64,000 nucleotides of DNA, from the NCBI RefSeq assembly GCF_034422975.1, contig NZ_CP139873.1, positions 310,001 through 374,000 on the forward strand, read 5' to 3'. The notes beneath the pieces are model-generated. The model was given only the letters and a program-made list of their open reading frames with translations, searched no databases and was not told where the DNA came from. How positions within the stretch are numbered: the first letter of the stretch is position 1; every line of letters begins with the position of its first letter. Position numbers and translations under genes: made by a program. Shown in pieces: positions 8,897 to 18,196 of this stretch. The DNA comes from Idiomarina sp. PL1-037. GTDB taxonomy: Bacteria; Pseudomonadota; Gammaproteobacteria; Enterobacterales; Alteromonadaceae.

Positions 8897-9478
8897 CTAA
8901 CTCCTGTTATTCGGCGAAGAGTAAAGTGGCGACGGCTGCAGAAATATTTCACTGACTAACAATTGCTCACCACCCGTGGAAAATATTCTGCGTCTGCCCA
9001 GCAGCCTATGGTTTTGCCCAAACCACTGCTGATTAAGCAGGGCAACCGGGTGCGGCAACGCAACTTCTGCGACTTCTATTTGCCCGCAGTGTAAGTCGCT
9101 ACGGGCGAATAAAGACTCGCCCAACGACTGATTCCCCAGCTGTTCTAAATTCAGTGTATTGGTGTTTTCGGCGCTGGGTGAAAATAGGCTGCGCGCAAAA
9201 ACCCAAGGCTTTTCATTACAGTATAGTAGAACTTCACGGATAACGACTTGGTCTTTACCCTTTAGCCTTTGTTTTTCTTCAGTGTTAGGGGAAAGCAATT
9301 TCTGGCCTAGTAATTTAACAGAAAAGTGCTGATTTATTTGCTTCAGACGCTCTGTAAGCGAACCTTCGTAAAGCAACCAGTCGGCTTGCTTTGGGGTTAA
9401 TTCAAGTTGTTCGGGCGATGTCCATTGCAGCGCTTTGCTAACTGGAAAAGCCGGGGTAGCATAAAACTCTGTTGTCAT
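8897..9478 (-). CDS. ubiC: Chorismate lyase
   Basis: Converts chorismate to 4-hydroxybenzoate and pyruvate, the committed step of ubiquinone synthesis, and hands its product to UbiA encoded next to it. The 193-residue protein carries the family pattern VVIREVLLYCNEKPWVFARS with the substrate-binding arginine, and LLGRRRIF near the C-terminus. Length is slightly above E. coli UbiC (165 aa). Family sequence identity is usually low, but together with ubiA the call is firm. Confidence 0.92.
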   Translation of the reverse strand: MTTEFYATPAFPVSKALQWTSPEQLELTPKQADWLLYEGSLTERLKQINQHFSVKLLGQKLLSPNTEEKQRLKGKDQVVIREVLLYCNEKPWVFARSLFSPSAENTNTLNLEQLGNQSLGESLFARSDLHCGQIEVAEVALPHPVALLNQQWFGQNHRLLGRRRIFSTGGEQLLVSEIFLQPSPLYSSPNNRS

Positions 9479-9556
9479 TTGTGTTGGCGTTATTAAGCTC
9501 TGTTGCTATGATAGCAGAGAGAACTTAATTGAACAGCAATCGGGCCGGGTAGGGCT

Positions 9557-9955
9557 ATGAAACTTCTGATAACAGTATTTGCCAGTATTTTTCTTTGGTT
9601 CAGCAGTGTAACAGTGGCGTCAGCAGACGACGTTTCGTACTACGGCTTTGAGCCTGATATCACCACAAATTACCTGAAAGAGGGTAATGATTACCGGTTG
9701 GGTTTTATTCGGGTTGCTATTGAAGTGATGGTGCCGGATCCCAGTTACGTTAGTGTGGTAGAGCATCATGCGCCTTTACTGCGTAATGCCTTTGTGTCAA
9801 TTTTAGGTACCGCGACTGAACGTCAGGTGCGAACCATGACGGGACGCGACCAACTTCGTTTAAAATGTATAGAAAGAGCAAAAGAGCTGATGCGGCAGGA
9901 AACCGGTAATCCGGTTATCCGCGATGTTCTTTTTACTAAGTACATTTATCAGTGA
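9557..9955 (+). CDS. FliL-like secreted protein
   Basis: A 132-residue protein resembling the periplasmic domain of flagellar FliL (pattern YLRVAIEVMV-like stretch GFIRVAIEVMVPDP, then HHAPLLRNAFVSILG and the C-terminal GNPVIRDVLFTKYIYQ). Unlike canonical FliL it has a cleavable-looking signal peptide (residues 1-23, ending ASA) and only a short linker, so it may be periplasmic rather than anchored. It is not in a flagellar cluster. A role in stator or motility function is inferred from the family only. Its last 7 bp overlap the convergent glpG gene. Confidence 0.75.
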   Translation: MKLLITVFASIFLWFSSVTVASADDVSYYGFEPDITTNYLKEGNDYRLGFIRVAIEVMVPDPSYVSVVEHHAPLLRNAFVSILGTATERQVRTMTGRDQLRLKCIERAKELMRQETGNPVIRDVLFTKYIYQ

Positions 9956-10773
9956 AGCTGCCGCATTTCAGGGTTTAACCAACGCACCAAAAAGCCTGCG
10001 AAACAGCCGGAAAGCAGTCCGGCCAGATGGGCTTCGTTAGCAACATTGACCCACAGCATGTCGGTGTAGCCAATTACTAACCACAGCAGCATAAAAATAA
10101 TGAGCCCCGGTGGCAGGTACAGCGGCGTGGGGCGATTAAAGCTGTATATCCAGCAGAAGCCAAGCAGGCCATAGACCACCCCAGACAGCCCGCCAAAGTT
10201 AGGGCCATTGAACAGGTACTGAATAACGTTTGCAGTAATACCGCAAAATAACAGCAGAGCCAGCAACCAGGATATCCCCAGAGAACGTTCAATACGGCCG
10301 CCCAGATACCACCACCAGAAAATGTTAAAGACCAGGTGAAGCAGTGTAAAGTGCATCAGTACCGGGGTAATAAAGCGCCAGGGCTGATCGTAGGGAAGCG
10401 CTGAAAAATATTGGCTTATCCTCAATGTTTCCAGCACGGCTTCGGGATAAATTTGCACCATCCCAAACACCAGCAACGCTAACACAGCGACAATTCGGGT
10501 TAGCCACCCGCTTTGCTGTAACAAACTAAAAGACAGTGATGATGAGCCTCGTTCTGAAGCTTGCTGTTCTTTTATTGGTTCAGCGGCTAGCTCCGGATTA
10601 TCTTTAAACTGTTGAATGAATGTCTTAGCAGCGGCTTCATAGCTGCTTTGGTGTAACCACAGTTCCAATTGCTCACCGCGTTCGGTAACGCTGACTGGCA
10701 TGCCTTGCTGACGTAAATACTGATACAGCTTGTGCATCCAGTCTGAGTCGCGGCTGCTGAGCAATCGTCGCAT
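9949..10773 (-). CDS. glpG: Rhomboid intramembrane serine protease GlpG
   Basis: Rhomboid protease that cleaves membrane proteins within the bilayer. An N-terminal cytoplasmic domain (about 1-65) precedes six membrane helices. The catalytic dyad is Ser197 in GGLSGVVYG and His249 in NEAHLAG, with the conserved WWWYLGGRIE loop before them. At 274 aa it matches E. coli GlpG. It lies 3 bp downstream of glpE on the same strand, as in enterobacteria, although no glpR is present here. Confidence 0.95.
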   Translation of the reverse strand: MRRLLSSRDSDWMHKLYQYLRQQGMPVSVTERGEQLELWLHQSSYEAAAKTFIQQFKDNPELAAEPIKEQQASERGSSSLSFSLLQQSGWLTRIVAVLALLVFGMVQIYPEAVLETLRISQYFSALPYDQPWRFITPVLMHFTLLHLVFNIFWWWYLGGRIERSLGISWLLALLLFCGITANVIQYLFNGPNFGGLSGVVYGLLGFCWIYSFNRPTPLYLPPGLIIFMLLWLVIGYTDMLWVNVANEAHLAGLLSGCFAGFLVRWLNPEMRQLH

Positions 10774-10776
10774 GGT

Positions 10777-11115
10777 TTAATCCCTTTCGGTTTCTTTATG
10801 AGAAGTGTGTTCAGGAAAAGACATGGACCAGGCCGTATAGCCGCCGTCCATGCTGTGCACATCAGTAAAACCGTTGCCTGCTATGTAGCCAGCGGCACCT
10901 TGACTGCTAATGCCATGGTAGCAAACCACTATCACTTTTTGGTTTTTATCAACCGAACCGAGGAACTGCGGCAGATTGCTGTTATCCAGGTGTTGAGAGC
11001 CTGGGATGTGTCCCGCGGCAAAGGACTGCGGGTCACGGATATCAACAAAAACCGCATCGCCATTTTGCCAATGCTCAACGGCGATGGGTAAGTCCATTAG
11101 CTGATAATTGCTCAT
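10777..11115 (-). CDS. glpE: Thiosulfate sulfurtransferase GlpE (single-domain rhodanese)
   Basis: Cytoplasmic rhodanese that transfers sulfane sulfur from thiosulfate to cyanide or to thiol acceptors. The 112-residue single domain has the active-site loop CYHGISS with catalytic Cys65, and the upstream VFVDIRDPQSFAAGHIPGS motif typical of rhodaneses. It sits between tdh and glpG with short gaps (7 and 3 bp), suggesting that kbl-tdh-glpE-glpG are read together. Confidence 0.95.
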   Translation of the reverse strand: MSNYQLMDLPIAVEHWQNGDAVFVDIRDPQSFAAGHIPGSQHLDNSNLPQFLGSVDKNQKVIVVCYHGISSQGAAGYIAGNGFTDVHSMDGGYTAWSMSFPEHTSHKETERD

Positions 11116-11122
11116 TTAAGCG

Positions 11123-12148
11123 TTAATCCCAGTTCAGTATGACTTTGCCGGATTGGCCTGAAATCATGGTTTCAAAGCCTTTTTCATAGTCATCAATAGG
11201 CATTTCGTGCGTTAAAATAGGTGAAATATCCAGACCGGACTGCAGCAAACTGGCCATTTTGTACCAGGTTTCAAACATCTCGCGGCCGTAAATGCCTTTA
11301 ATAACCAAGCCTTTAAAAATAACCTGATTCCAGTCTATAGCGATGTTTTCAGGCGGAATGCCCAGCATGGCAATTTTGCCGCCATGGTTCATGGTTTCCA
11401 GCATTTGTGAAAACGCAGACGGAACACCGGACATTTCCAGACCCACATCAAAGCCTTCTTTCATGCCCAACTCGTTCATAACGTCAGAGAGCTTTTCCTT
11501 GCTAACGTCCACTGCGCGGGTTACACCCATTTTACGAGCTAAGTCCAAGCGGTATTCGTTTACGTCGGTAATAACCACGTGGCGTGCGCCAACGTGACGG
11601 GCAACGGCGGCGGCCATTATGCCAATAGGACCCGCACCGGTAATCAGCACGTCTTCACCCACCAGGTCAAAAGCCAGTGCGGTGTGAACCGCATTACCAA
11701 ACGGGTCAAATACGGCGGCCATTTCGTCAGTGACGTCATCTGGCAGTTTGAAAGCGTTTTCAGCTGGCAGTGCTAAGTATTCTGCAAAAGCACCTGGACG
11801 ATTCACACCCACACCATAGGTGTTGCGGCACAAGTGACGACGGCCGGCACGGCAGTTACGACAGTGGCCACAGGTAATGTGGCCTTCGCCGGAAACGCGG
11901 TCGCCAATTTCAAAGCCGCGAACACCGTCGCCCATAGCGGCAATTTCCCCCACGTATTCGTGACCCACCACCATAGGCACAGGAATGGTTTTTTGCGACC
12001 AGTCGTCCCATTTGTAAATGTGAACATCGGTACCGCAAATGGCGGTTTTCTTAATTTTAATCAGCAAATCGTTGTAGCCGCATTCAGGCTTCTCAACGTC
12101 CGTCATCCAAATGCCGGGTTTTGCGTGCAGTTTTGATAAAGCTTTCAT
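11123..12148 (-). CDS. tdh: L-threonine 3-dehydrogenase
   Basis: Zinc-dependent MDR enzyme oxidising L-threonine to 2-amino-3-ketobutyrate with NAD+. At 341 aa it has E. coli Tdh length. Visible residues include catalytic-zinc ligands Cys38 and His63-Glu64 (GHEYVGE), structural-zinc cysteines 93, 96, 99 and 107 (CGHCRNC...C), and the GAGPIG dinucleotide-binding loop. It lies 10 bp after kbl, which handles its product, so the pair forms the threonine degradation operon. Confidence 0.97.
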   Translation of the reverse strand: MKALSKLHAKPGIWMTDVEKPECGYNDLLIKIKKTAICGTDVHIYKWDDWSQKTIPVPMVVGHEYVGEIAAMGDGVRGFEIGDRVSGEGHITCGHCRNCRAGRRHLCRNTYGVGVNRPGAFAEYLALPAENAFKLPDDVTDEMAAVFDPFGNAVHTALAFDLVGEDVLITGAGPIGIMAAAVARHVGARHVVITDVNEYRLDLARKMGVTRAVDVSKEKLSDVMNELGMKEGFDVGLEMSGVPSAFSQMLETMNHGGKIAMLGIPPENIAIDWNQVIFKGLVIKGIYGREMFETWYKMASLLQSGLDISPILTHEMPIDDYEKGFETMISGQSGKVILNWD

Positions 12149-12158
12149 TCTTTACTCC

Positions 12159-13349
12159 TTAAATCACACCCAGCTCTTTACCTATACGGGTAAAGGCTTC
12201 AATGGTGCGATCCAGTTGTTCACGTGTGTGTGCCGCAGACATTTGCGTGCGGATACGAGCTTTGCCTTTAGGAACGACAGGGAAGGAAAAGCCGATCACA
12301 TAAATATCTTCTTCTAACAGGCGGTCTGACATTTCTGAAGCCAGTTTGGCGTCGCCTACCATGACGGGAATAATAGCGTGGTCTGCGCCGCTCAACGTAA
12401 AGCCGGCTTGAGTCATTTGCTCACGGAAGTAGCTGGCATTTCCCCACAGCTGAGCGCGCAGCTCATGGCCTTCGGCCAGCATATCGAGTACACGAATCGA
12501 AGCCTGCACAATGGCCGGTGCAACTGAATTAGAGAACAGGTAAGGTCGTGAGCGCTGGCGTAACCAGTCAATCACTTCTTTCTTACCTGACGTGTAACCA
12601 CCCGATGCACCGCCCAAAGCTTTACCTAAGGTGCCCGTGATGATATCAACACGACCCATCACATCGCAGTACTCATGCGTACCTTTACCATTTTCACCTA
12701 AGAAGCCAGTGGCGTGGCAGTCGTCCATCATAACCAGCGCGCCGTATTGGTCGGCCAGGTCGCAAATACCTTTTAAGTTCGCAATAACGCCGTCCATAGA
12801 AAAGACGCCGTCGGTAGCAATTAATTTGTGACGCGCGCCGTCTGCGTCTGCCTGTTTAAGCTGAGCTTCTAAATCTTCCAGGTTGTTGTTTTTGTAGCGG
12901 TAGCGCTTGGACTTACTCAGGCGAATGCCATCAATAATGCTGGCGTGGTTGAGCTCGTCACTTATGATGGCGTCCTCCGGACCCATCAGGGTTTCGAATA
13001 AGCCACCGTTCGCATCAAAACATGAGGAATACAAAATAGTGTCTTCTGTGCCTAAAAATTCGCTTAGCTTTTGTTCCAGTGTTTTGTGAATGTCCTGAGT
13101 ACCACAAATAAAACGGACAGAGGCAGTACCGAAACCGTGTTCGTCCAGGCCCTGTTTCGCGGCTTTAATTAAGTCCGGGTGGTTTGCCAGGCCCAGGTAG
13201 TTGTTAGCGCAGAAGTTGAGTACCTTGCGGTCGTTAACCGTAATTTCAGAGCTTTGGTCCGAACTGATAATACGTTCTTTCTTGTACAGGCCATCGGCTT
13301 TGGTTTCGGCCAGTTGATCGGCCAGTTGCTGATAAAAGGCTGAGCTCAT
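12159..13349 (-). CDS. kbl: Glycine C-acetyltransferase (2-amino-3-ketobutyrate CoA ligase)
   Basis: PLP enzyme splitting 2-amino-3-ketobutyrate with CoA into glycine and acetyl-CoA. The 396 residues include the PLP lysine Lys243 in TGTLGKALGGASGG and the cofactor-binding DDCHATGFLG block near residue 209. It is the first gene of kbl-tdh, and GGAG precedes the start. The 177 bp to the divergent coaD hold both promoters; no specific operator was recognised there. Confidence 0.97.
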   Translation of the reverse strand: MSSAFYQQLADQLAETKADGLYKKERIISSDQSSEITVNDRKVLNFCANNYLGLANHPDLIKAAKQGLDEHGFGTASVRFICGTQDIHKTLEQKLSEFLGTEDTILYSSCFDANGGLFETLMGPEDAIISDELNHASIIDGIRLSKSKRYRYKNNNLEDLEAQLKQADADGARHKLIATDGVFSMDGVIANLKGICDLADQYGALVMMDDCHATGFLGENGKGTHEYCDVMGRVDIITGTLGKALGGASGGYTSGKKEVIDWLRQRSRPYLFSNSVAPAIVQASIRVLDMLAEGHELRAQLWGNASYFREQMTQAGFTLSGADHAIIPVMVGDAKLASEMSDRLLEEDIYVIGFSFPVVPKGKARIRTQMSAAHTREQLDRTIEAFTRIGKELGVI

Positions 13350-13526
13350 TGTTTACTCCACTATTTGAAAACGTAAGTTACCGTCTAGTTTACTGATGTT
13401 AGTCGCAACTCGCATCCTTAATTTGAATATCGGGCTTTTGTTTAGTGTGCACTTGCGTGTACTCTTTAGGCCAAATAAAAAGCGTGCAAATAAAGTGCTT
13501 GCACAAATAACGGTTTAGGAGACTCT

Positions 13527-14027
13527 ATGCACCGTCGAGCAATTTATCCGGGAACCTTTGATCCCATTACAAATGGCCACGCCGACTTAATTGAACGGGC
13601 CGCGAGCTTGTTTAGTGAAATTGTAGTAGGTATAGCAGAAAGCCCCAGTAAAAAGCCGCTGTTTAGTCTGGAAGAGCGGGTTTTACTGGCGCAACAAGTG
13701 ACTGAAAACCTCGATAATGTCACTGTCGTTGGCTTCTCCGGACTGTTGGTCAACTTTGCCAAAGAGTACGAAGCAACAGTGCTTATTCGCGGATTACGTG
13801 CGGTGTCTGATTTTGAATACGAATTTCAGCTAGCCAACATGAACCGACGCTTGGCGCCGAATCTGGAAAGCGTGTTTCTGACGCCAGCAGAGGAAAACTC
13901 GTTTATTTCTTCTTCTCTGGTAAAAGAGGTAGCGCTGCATGGCGGTGACGTTTCCGGCTTTACTGACGCCAGGGTGGCGTCAGCACTGGAACAGAAGTTT
14001 TCCGGTAAGCGTCCGGGCAAAAGTTAA
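13527..14027 (+). CDS. coaD: Phosphopantetheine adenylyltransferase
   Basis: Penultimate enzyme of coenzyme A synthesis: transfers AMP from ATP to 4'-phosphopantetheine. The 166-residue protein shows the nucleotidyltransferase motif GTFDPITNGH (His18) near the start and the C-terminal ENSFISSSLVKEVALHGGDVSGF block typical of CoaD. AGGAG lies 8 bp before the ATG. It converges with the transporter gene 6 bp downstream, without an obvious terminator in between. Confidence 0.97.
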   Translation: MHRRAIYPGTFDPITNGHADLIERAASLFSEIVVGIAESPSKKPLFSLEERVLLAQQVTENLDNVTVVGFSGLLVNFAKEYEATVLIRGLRAVSDFEYEFQLANMNRRLAPNLESVFLTPAEENSFISSSLVKEVALHGGDVSGFTDARVASALEQKFSGKRPGKS

Positions 14028-14033
14028 CCCTGC

Positions 14034-15353
14034 TTAACTAAAGGCGACGTGATAAAACACAATGCTCATCAGAATCGGGCAGAGATAACGGATGTGCCAG
14101 CGTAACAAAGTTAAGCCGACACTGCCCGCAGCAATCGCTTTCAGGTGATTGCTGCGGTGCCATAACCAGCCCACCACCAGCAAATAGAATAAGCCTGACA
14201 GCGGCAGCTGGAACTGTGTGACTGCCGTAACAACCCAGCCAAACAGCGGTTCAAAGAACAGTATTAGTAGCAGCGAAAACACTGCAATAACGCTCAGTGA
14301 CAGAGCTGTTGCCACTGGCCGTTTCAGTTTGCGCTCTTCTATGCAGTAAGACACCGGTACTTCGGCCTGAGCAATGGTCGAGGTGAGAGCAGCAATACTC
14401 AGCAACATGAAAAATGCAAACGCCACAAAGGGCCCGGCAATGCCCATACTATTGAATAGCTCTGGCAGTACCGCAAAAATGAGTTGGCCTTCACCAATGA
14501 GTTTAGAGCCGTCGCCGACATCAACGCCCAGGTGAATGCCCGCGTACAGAGCCGGAATAATTAACAGCCCCGCCAGGAAAGCGATAAAAGTGTCCAGTGC
14601 GGCTACGGACAAGCTTAAACGACCTAAGTTAGCACCCGGTTTCAGGTAGGAACCGTATATCATCATGCCGCCCAAACCAATAGAGAGCGAGAAGAACGCT
14701 TGCCCCATAGCGGCCACTAAAATGCTGGTGTCAGTTATTAAGTTGAAGTCGGGAACAAGGTATTTTTTCAGGCCTTCGTCGGCTCCGGGTAGGGTCAGCA
14801 TGTAGGCAATTAGCGCCACCAGTAAAACGACTAAGGTAGGCATCAGGCGTTTAGACCAGCGCTCAATACCTTTTTCCACACCCTGAAAGACCACGTAAGC
14901 GGTGGCCAGTAAAAATACAGTGGTGAAAATTAAGTCGCGAGTTAGTGAGCTGTTTAGTAAGAATTCGGCCGCCGCTTCAATACCAAAGCCGCGGGCAAGA
15001 AAGCCCAGAGCGTGAACTAACATCCAGCCGGCAACCACATGATAAAAGCTGAGCATTAAACAGGAGCCCAGTACATTCAGGTAACCCATTAGACGCCCAA
15101 TAGGGCGCGCGCGGCCTTCAGACAGTTGTGTTAAAGAGCGAACGGGGTTCGCCTGCGCACTATGGCCTATCAGCATTTCGCTGTACAAAGCGGGTATAGC
15201 AAGTATAAAGATTACGCAAAGATACACCAGCAGAAAGGCACCGCCGCCGTGGTTCGCAACCTGAGTCGGAAAGCCCCAGATATTTCCCAGGCCAACAGCA
15301 GAGCCCGCTGCCGCTAATATAAAGCCAATTCGGCTGTGAAAGGAGTCACGCAT
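14034..15353 (-). CDS. Sodium-dependent transporter, NSS (SNF) family
   Basis: LeuT-fold secondary transporter, probably a Na+ symporter for an amino acid or related compound; substrate not predictable from sequence. At 439 aa it has about eleven hydrophobic helices and the NSS signature in TM1 (FILAAAGSAVGLGNIWGFP), which carries the Na+ and substrate sites. Bacterial NSS proteins commonly lack TM12, which fits. It is a single gene between the convergent coaD and the divergent pckA. Confidence 0.93.
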   Translation of the reverse strand: MRDSFHSRIGFILAAAGSAVGLGNIWGFPTQVANHGGGAFLLVYLCVIFILAIPALYSEMLIGHSAQANPVRSLTQLSEGRARPIGRLMGYLNVLGSCLMLSFYHVVAGWMLVHALGFLARGFGIEAAAEFLLNSSLTRDLIFTTVFLLATAYVVFQGVEKGIERWSKRLMPTLVVLLVALIAYMLTLPGADEGLKKYLVPDFNLITDTSILVAAMGQAFFSLSIGLGGMMIYGSYLKPGANLGRLSLSVAALDTFIAFLAGLLIIPALYAGIHLGVDVGDGSKLIGEGQLIFAVLPELFNSMGIAGPFVAFAFFMLLSIAALTSTIAQAEVPVSYCIEERKLKRPVATALSLSVIAVFSLLLILFFEPLFGWVVTAVTQFQLPLSGLFYLLVVGWLWHRSNHLKAIAAGSVGLTLLRWHIRYLCPILMSIVFYHVAFS

Positions 15354-15517
15354 AAATGATCAGAAACCCGCTGCTGCTTACAAAAGTCAGGCGGGCATTC
15401 TAACGAACTGGCAAAATTTTGCCCTATCTTTTTTTACACAATCAGGTTAATATTCGCGCCCTGAAAATGAGCCAGTAACCAAGCTGTAAAACAGGATGCT
15501 TTACGTTGTGTTACTGC

Positions 15518-15531
15518 TGTTAACGTTAACA
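15518..15531. promoter_or_regulatory. 14-bp perfect palindrome upstream of pckA (candidate operator)
   Basis: TGTTAACGTTAACA is a perfect palindrome with a central AACGTT, centred about 38 bp before the pckA start codon. A central CpG of this type is characteristic of LacI/Cra-family operators. The factor is not known; HexR or Cra regulation of gluconeogenic pckA is known in other gammaproteobacteria, but the sequence does not clearly match either consensus. No other element was recognised in 15354-15562. Confidence 0.5.
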
Positions 15532-15562
15532 ATCTAGACCGTAATCTCAGGAGCCTTACGTC

Positions 15563-17164
15563 ATGCCTAATCTGGATCTGAGCCGCTACGGCATCACAGA
15601 TGTCGAAGAAATTGTCCATAACCCGTCCTACGACCTGCTATTCGAAGAGGAAACTCGCACCGACCTGCAAGGTTATGAAAAGGGAACGGTAACGGACCTG
15701 GGTGCGGTTGCTGTCGATACCGGAATTTTCACCGGACGTTCCCCTAAAGACAAATACATTGTCCGCGATGACACAACTCGCGATACCGTCTGGTGGGCTG
15801 ATCAAGGCAAGAACGACAACAAACCACTGTCGACCGAAACCTGGAACGAACTGAAAGGTTTGGTTACCGAGCAGCTTTCGAAAAAGCGTTTGTTTGTGGT
15901 TGATACCTATTGCGGCGCTAACGAAGACACTCGTCTTGCAGTTCGCTTCATTACCGAGGTGGCATGGCAGGCGCATTTCGTAAAAAATATGTTCATTCGC
16001 CCAAGCGAAGAAGAGCTGGAAAACTTTGAGCCAGACTTCGTTGTTATGAATGGTGCTAAGTGCATTAATCCTAAGTGGCAGGAACAGGAACTGAATTCAG
16101 AAAACTTTGTGGCGTTCAACTTAACTGAAAAAATTCAGTTAATTGGCGGTACATGGTACGGCGGCGAAATGAAAAAAGGGATGTTCTCAATGATGAACTA
16201 CTTCCTGCCGCTTAAAGGCATTGCTTCTATGCACTGCTCTGCCAACGTAGGCAAAGAAGGCGACGTGGCTATTTTCTTCGGTTTGTCAGGTACCGGTAAA
16301 ACTACCCTGTCAACGGACCCGAAACGCGCACTCATTGGTGACGACGAACACGGTTGGGATGACGACGGCGTATTCAACTTTGAAGGTGGCTGCTATGCCA
16401 AAACCATCAACTTGTCGAAAGAAGCCGAACCCGACATTTACAACGCGATTCGCCGCGATGCTTTATTAGAAAACGTTGCTGTCGATGACAACGGAGTCGT
16501 TGATTTTGACGACAATTCGAAAACTGAAAACACTCGCGTGTCTTACCCGATTCATCACATAGAAAATATTGTGAAGCCGGTTTCTAAAGCTGGTCACGCG
16601 AAAAAAGTGATTTTCTTGACCGCGGATGCTTTCGGTGTATTGCCTCCGGTTTCTAAGTTAACTAAAGAGCAGGCGCAGTATCATTTCTTGTCCGGCTTTA
16701 CTGCTAAATTAGCCGGTACTGAGCGCGGTGTTACTGAGCCTACGCCAACTTTCTCCAGCTGTTTTGGCGCGGCGTTCTTAAGCCTGCACCCAACGCAGTA
16801 CGCGGAAGTTTTGGTTAAGCGCATGGAAGCGGCTGGCGCAGAAGCGTACCTGGTTAATACCGGTTGGAACGGCACTGGCAAACGCATTTCTATTAAAGCG
16901 ACGCGCGCTATTATTGACGCTATTTTAGATGGTTCAATTGAGGACGCTGAGTTTGTAGAGCTGCCTCACTTTAACTTAGCTATGCCAACTGAGCTGGCTG
17001 GCGTTGAAGACAGTAGCATTCTTGACCCGCGCAAAACTTACGAAGATGACGGTGAGTGGGACGTTCGCGCGAAAGACTTAGCAGAACGTTTTGTCGCAAA
17101 CTTTGAGAAATTTACTGACACCGATAACGGTAAAGCTTTGGTTGCCGCAGGCCCTCAGCTGTAA
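15563..17164 (+). CDS. pckA: Phosphoenolpyruvate carboxykinase (ATP)
   Basis: Gluconeogenic enzyme converting oxaloacetate and ATP to phosphoenolpyruvate, CO2 and ADP. The 533 residues match ATP-type PEPCK. It carries the PEPCK-specific region FFGLSGTGKTTLS (kinase-1a, P-loop), the metal-binding IGDDEHGWDD and the adenine-site VNTGWNGTGKRISIKATRAI. AGGAG lies 9 bp before the ATG. It is a monocistronic gene, ended by a strong hairpin and preceded by a palindrome. Confidence 0.98.
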   Translation: MPNLDLSRYGITDVEEIVHNPSYDLLFEEETRTDLQGYEKGTVTDLGAVAVDTGIFTGRSPKDKYIVRDDTTRDTVWWADQGKNDNKPLSTETWNELKGLVTEQLSKKRLFVVDTYCGANEDTRLAVRFITEVAWQAHFVKNMFIRPSEEELENFEPDFVVMNGAKCINPKWQEQELNSENFVAFNLTEKIQLIGGTWYGGEMKKGMFSMMNYFLPLKGIASMHCSANVGKEGDVAIFFGLSGTGKTTLSTDPKRALIGDDEHGWDDDGVFNFEGGCYAKTINLSKEAEPDIYNAIRRDALLENVAVDDNGVVDFDDNSKTENTRVSYPIHHIENIVKPVSKAGHAKKVIFLTADAFGVLPPVSKLTKEQAQYHFLSGFTAKLAGTERGVTEPTPTFSSCFGAAFLSLHPTQYAEVLVKRMEAAGAEAYLVNTGWNGTGKRISIKATRAIIDAILDGSIEDAEFVELPHFNLAMPTELAGVEDSSILDPRKTYEDDGEWDVRAKDLAERFVANFEKFTDTDNGKALVAAGPQL

Positions 17165-17184
17165 ATTCATAGTTTGAAACAAAT

Positions 17185-17222
17185 TAAAGGGCTCGTAACA
17201 CTTGTTACGGGCCCTTTGTCTT
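17185..17222 (+). terminator. Rho-independent terminator of pckA
   Basis: A long stem formed by AAAGGGCTCGTAACA (17186-17200) and TTACGGGCCCTTT (17205-17217), closing on a short CTTG-type loop, followed by TGTCTTTCT. It begins about 20 bp after the pckA stop. Confidence 0.88.
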
Positions 17223-17263
17223 TCTAAGATAGGCGCTTCTTAAGCAAATAACAGAAAAATAAC

Positions 17264-18196
17264 ATGCGCCTTTCAGTTAATAATGTCACTAAGCGTTACC
17301 GCACCGTAACGGCGGTAGACGCTATCTCCCTCGATATTCAACCCGGCAAGATACAAGCTTTGCTTGGCCCCAACGGTGCCGGGAAGTCGTCTCTGGTTCG
17401 TATGTTGGTTGGCCTGACTCAGCCCGACGAAGGTGAAATCCTCGTTGAAAACAACGGCGAGAGTGTTGAGCTGACCTATCACGACTTTGCTTATCTGCCT
17501 GAAGACCGTGGTTTATACCAGGATCGAACCATACTGGATAACCTGAATTATATTGCCAGTTTGCGCGGATTGAAGCTGAGCGATATCCGCAGCGATATGG
17601 ATAACTGGCTGGAGCGGTTCGAACTGACGGATCGCAAAGATGAGCCCTTGCGTCAGATGTCTAAGGGAAACCAGCAAAAAGTACAACTTATTGCCACGCT
17701 GCTGCACGACCCGCAACTGGTAATTCTGGATGAACCCTTTTCGGGTTTAGACCCGGTAAACCAGGAGCACGTGCTGACGGTATTAAACGAGTTGCGCGAG
17801 CGGGGCAAAACTGTGGTGTTAAGTGCGCACCAAATGGAGCTGGTTGAGCGTTTAGCCGACACCATGTTGCTTATGAATAAGGGGCGTGCGGTAGCTCAGG
17901 GCAGCTTGCAGGAAATACGCGATACTTTGCTGCCCAAGCCGGTGTACCGGGTAACAACCAACGCTCAGCTTGCTTTAGATAGCTGGCAGGGCGTGGAGCA
18001 AATAGAGTCCATGCGTAAAGTGAGTGAAGAACAAGTGGAGATAACCTTTCGCGCCGACGTCGGTATAGATGAGTTATGGCCACAACTGGCACAGCAATCG
18101 TCTATTAAAGCCTTTGCGCCAATTCAGCCGGGGCTGCATGACTTGTACTTAAATACCATTCGTAATCAGAACGCTACCGGGGAGGCGCAGTCATGA
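17264..18196 (+). CDS. ABC transporter ATP-binding protein, NatA-like
   Basis: Cytoplasmic ATPase of an exporter, paired with the permease that follows. The 310-residue protein has Walker A GPNGAGKSS (near residue 37), the variant signature MSKGNQQKVQ typical of the NatA/DrrA branch, and Walker B LVILDEPFSGLDP. About 80 C-terminal residues form an extra domain after the NBD. No strong ribosome site precedes the ATG. The stop overlaps the permease start by 4 bp (ATGA). The substrate is unknown; NatAB-type pumps export Na+ in Bacillus, which should not be assumed here. Confidence 0.92.
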   Translation: MRLSVNNVTKRYRTVTAVDAISLDIQPGKIQALLGPNGAGKSSLVRMLVGLTQPDEGEILVENNGESVELTYHDFAYLPEDRGLYQDRTILDNLNYIASLRGLKLSDIRSDMDNWLERFELTDRKDEPLRQMSKGNQQKVQLIATLLHDPQLVILDEPFSGLDPVNQEHVLTVLNELRERGKTVVLSAHQMELVERLADTMLLMNKGRAVAQGSLQEIRDTLLPKPVYRVTTNAQLALDSWQGVEQIESMRKVSEEQVEITFRADVGIDELWPQLAQQSSIKAFAPIQPGLHDLYLNTIRNQNATGEAQS

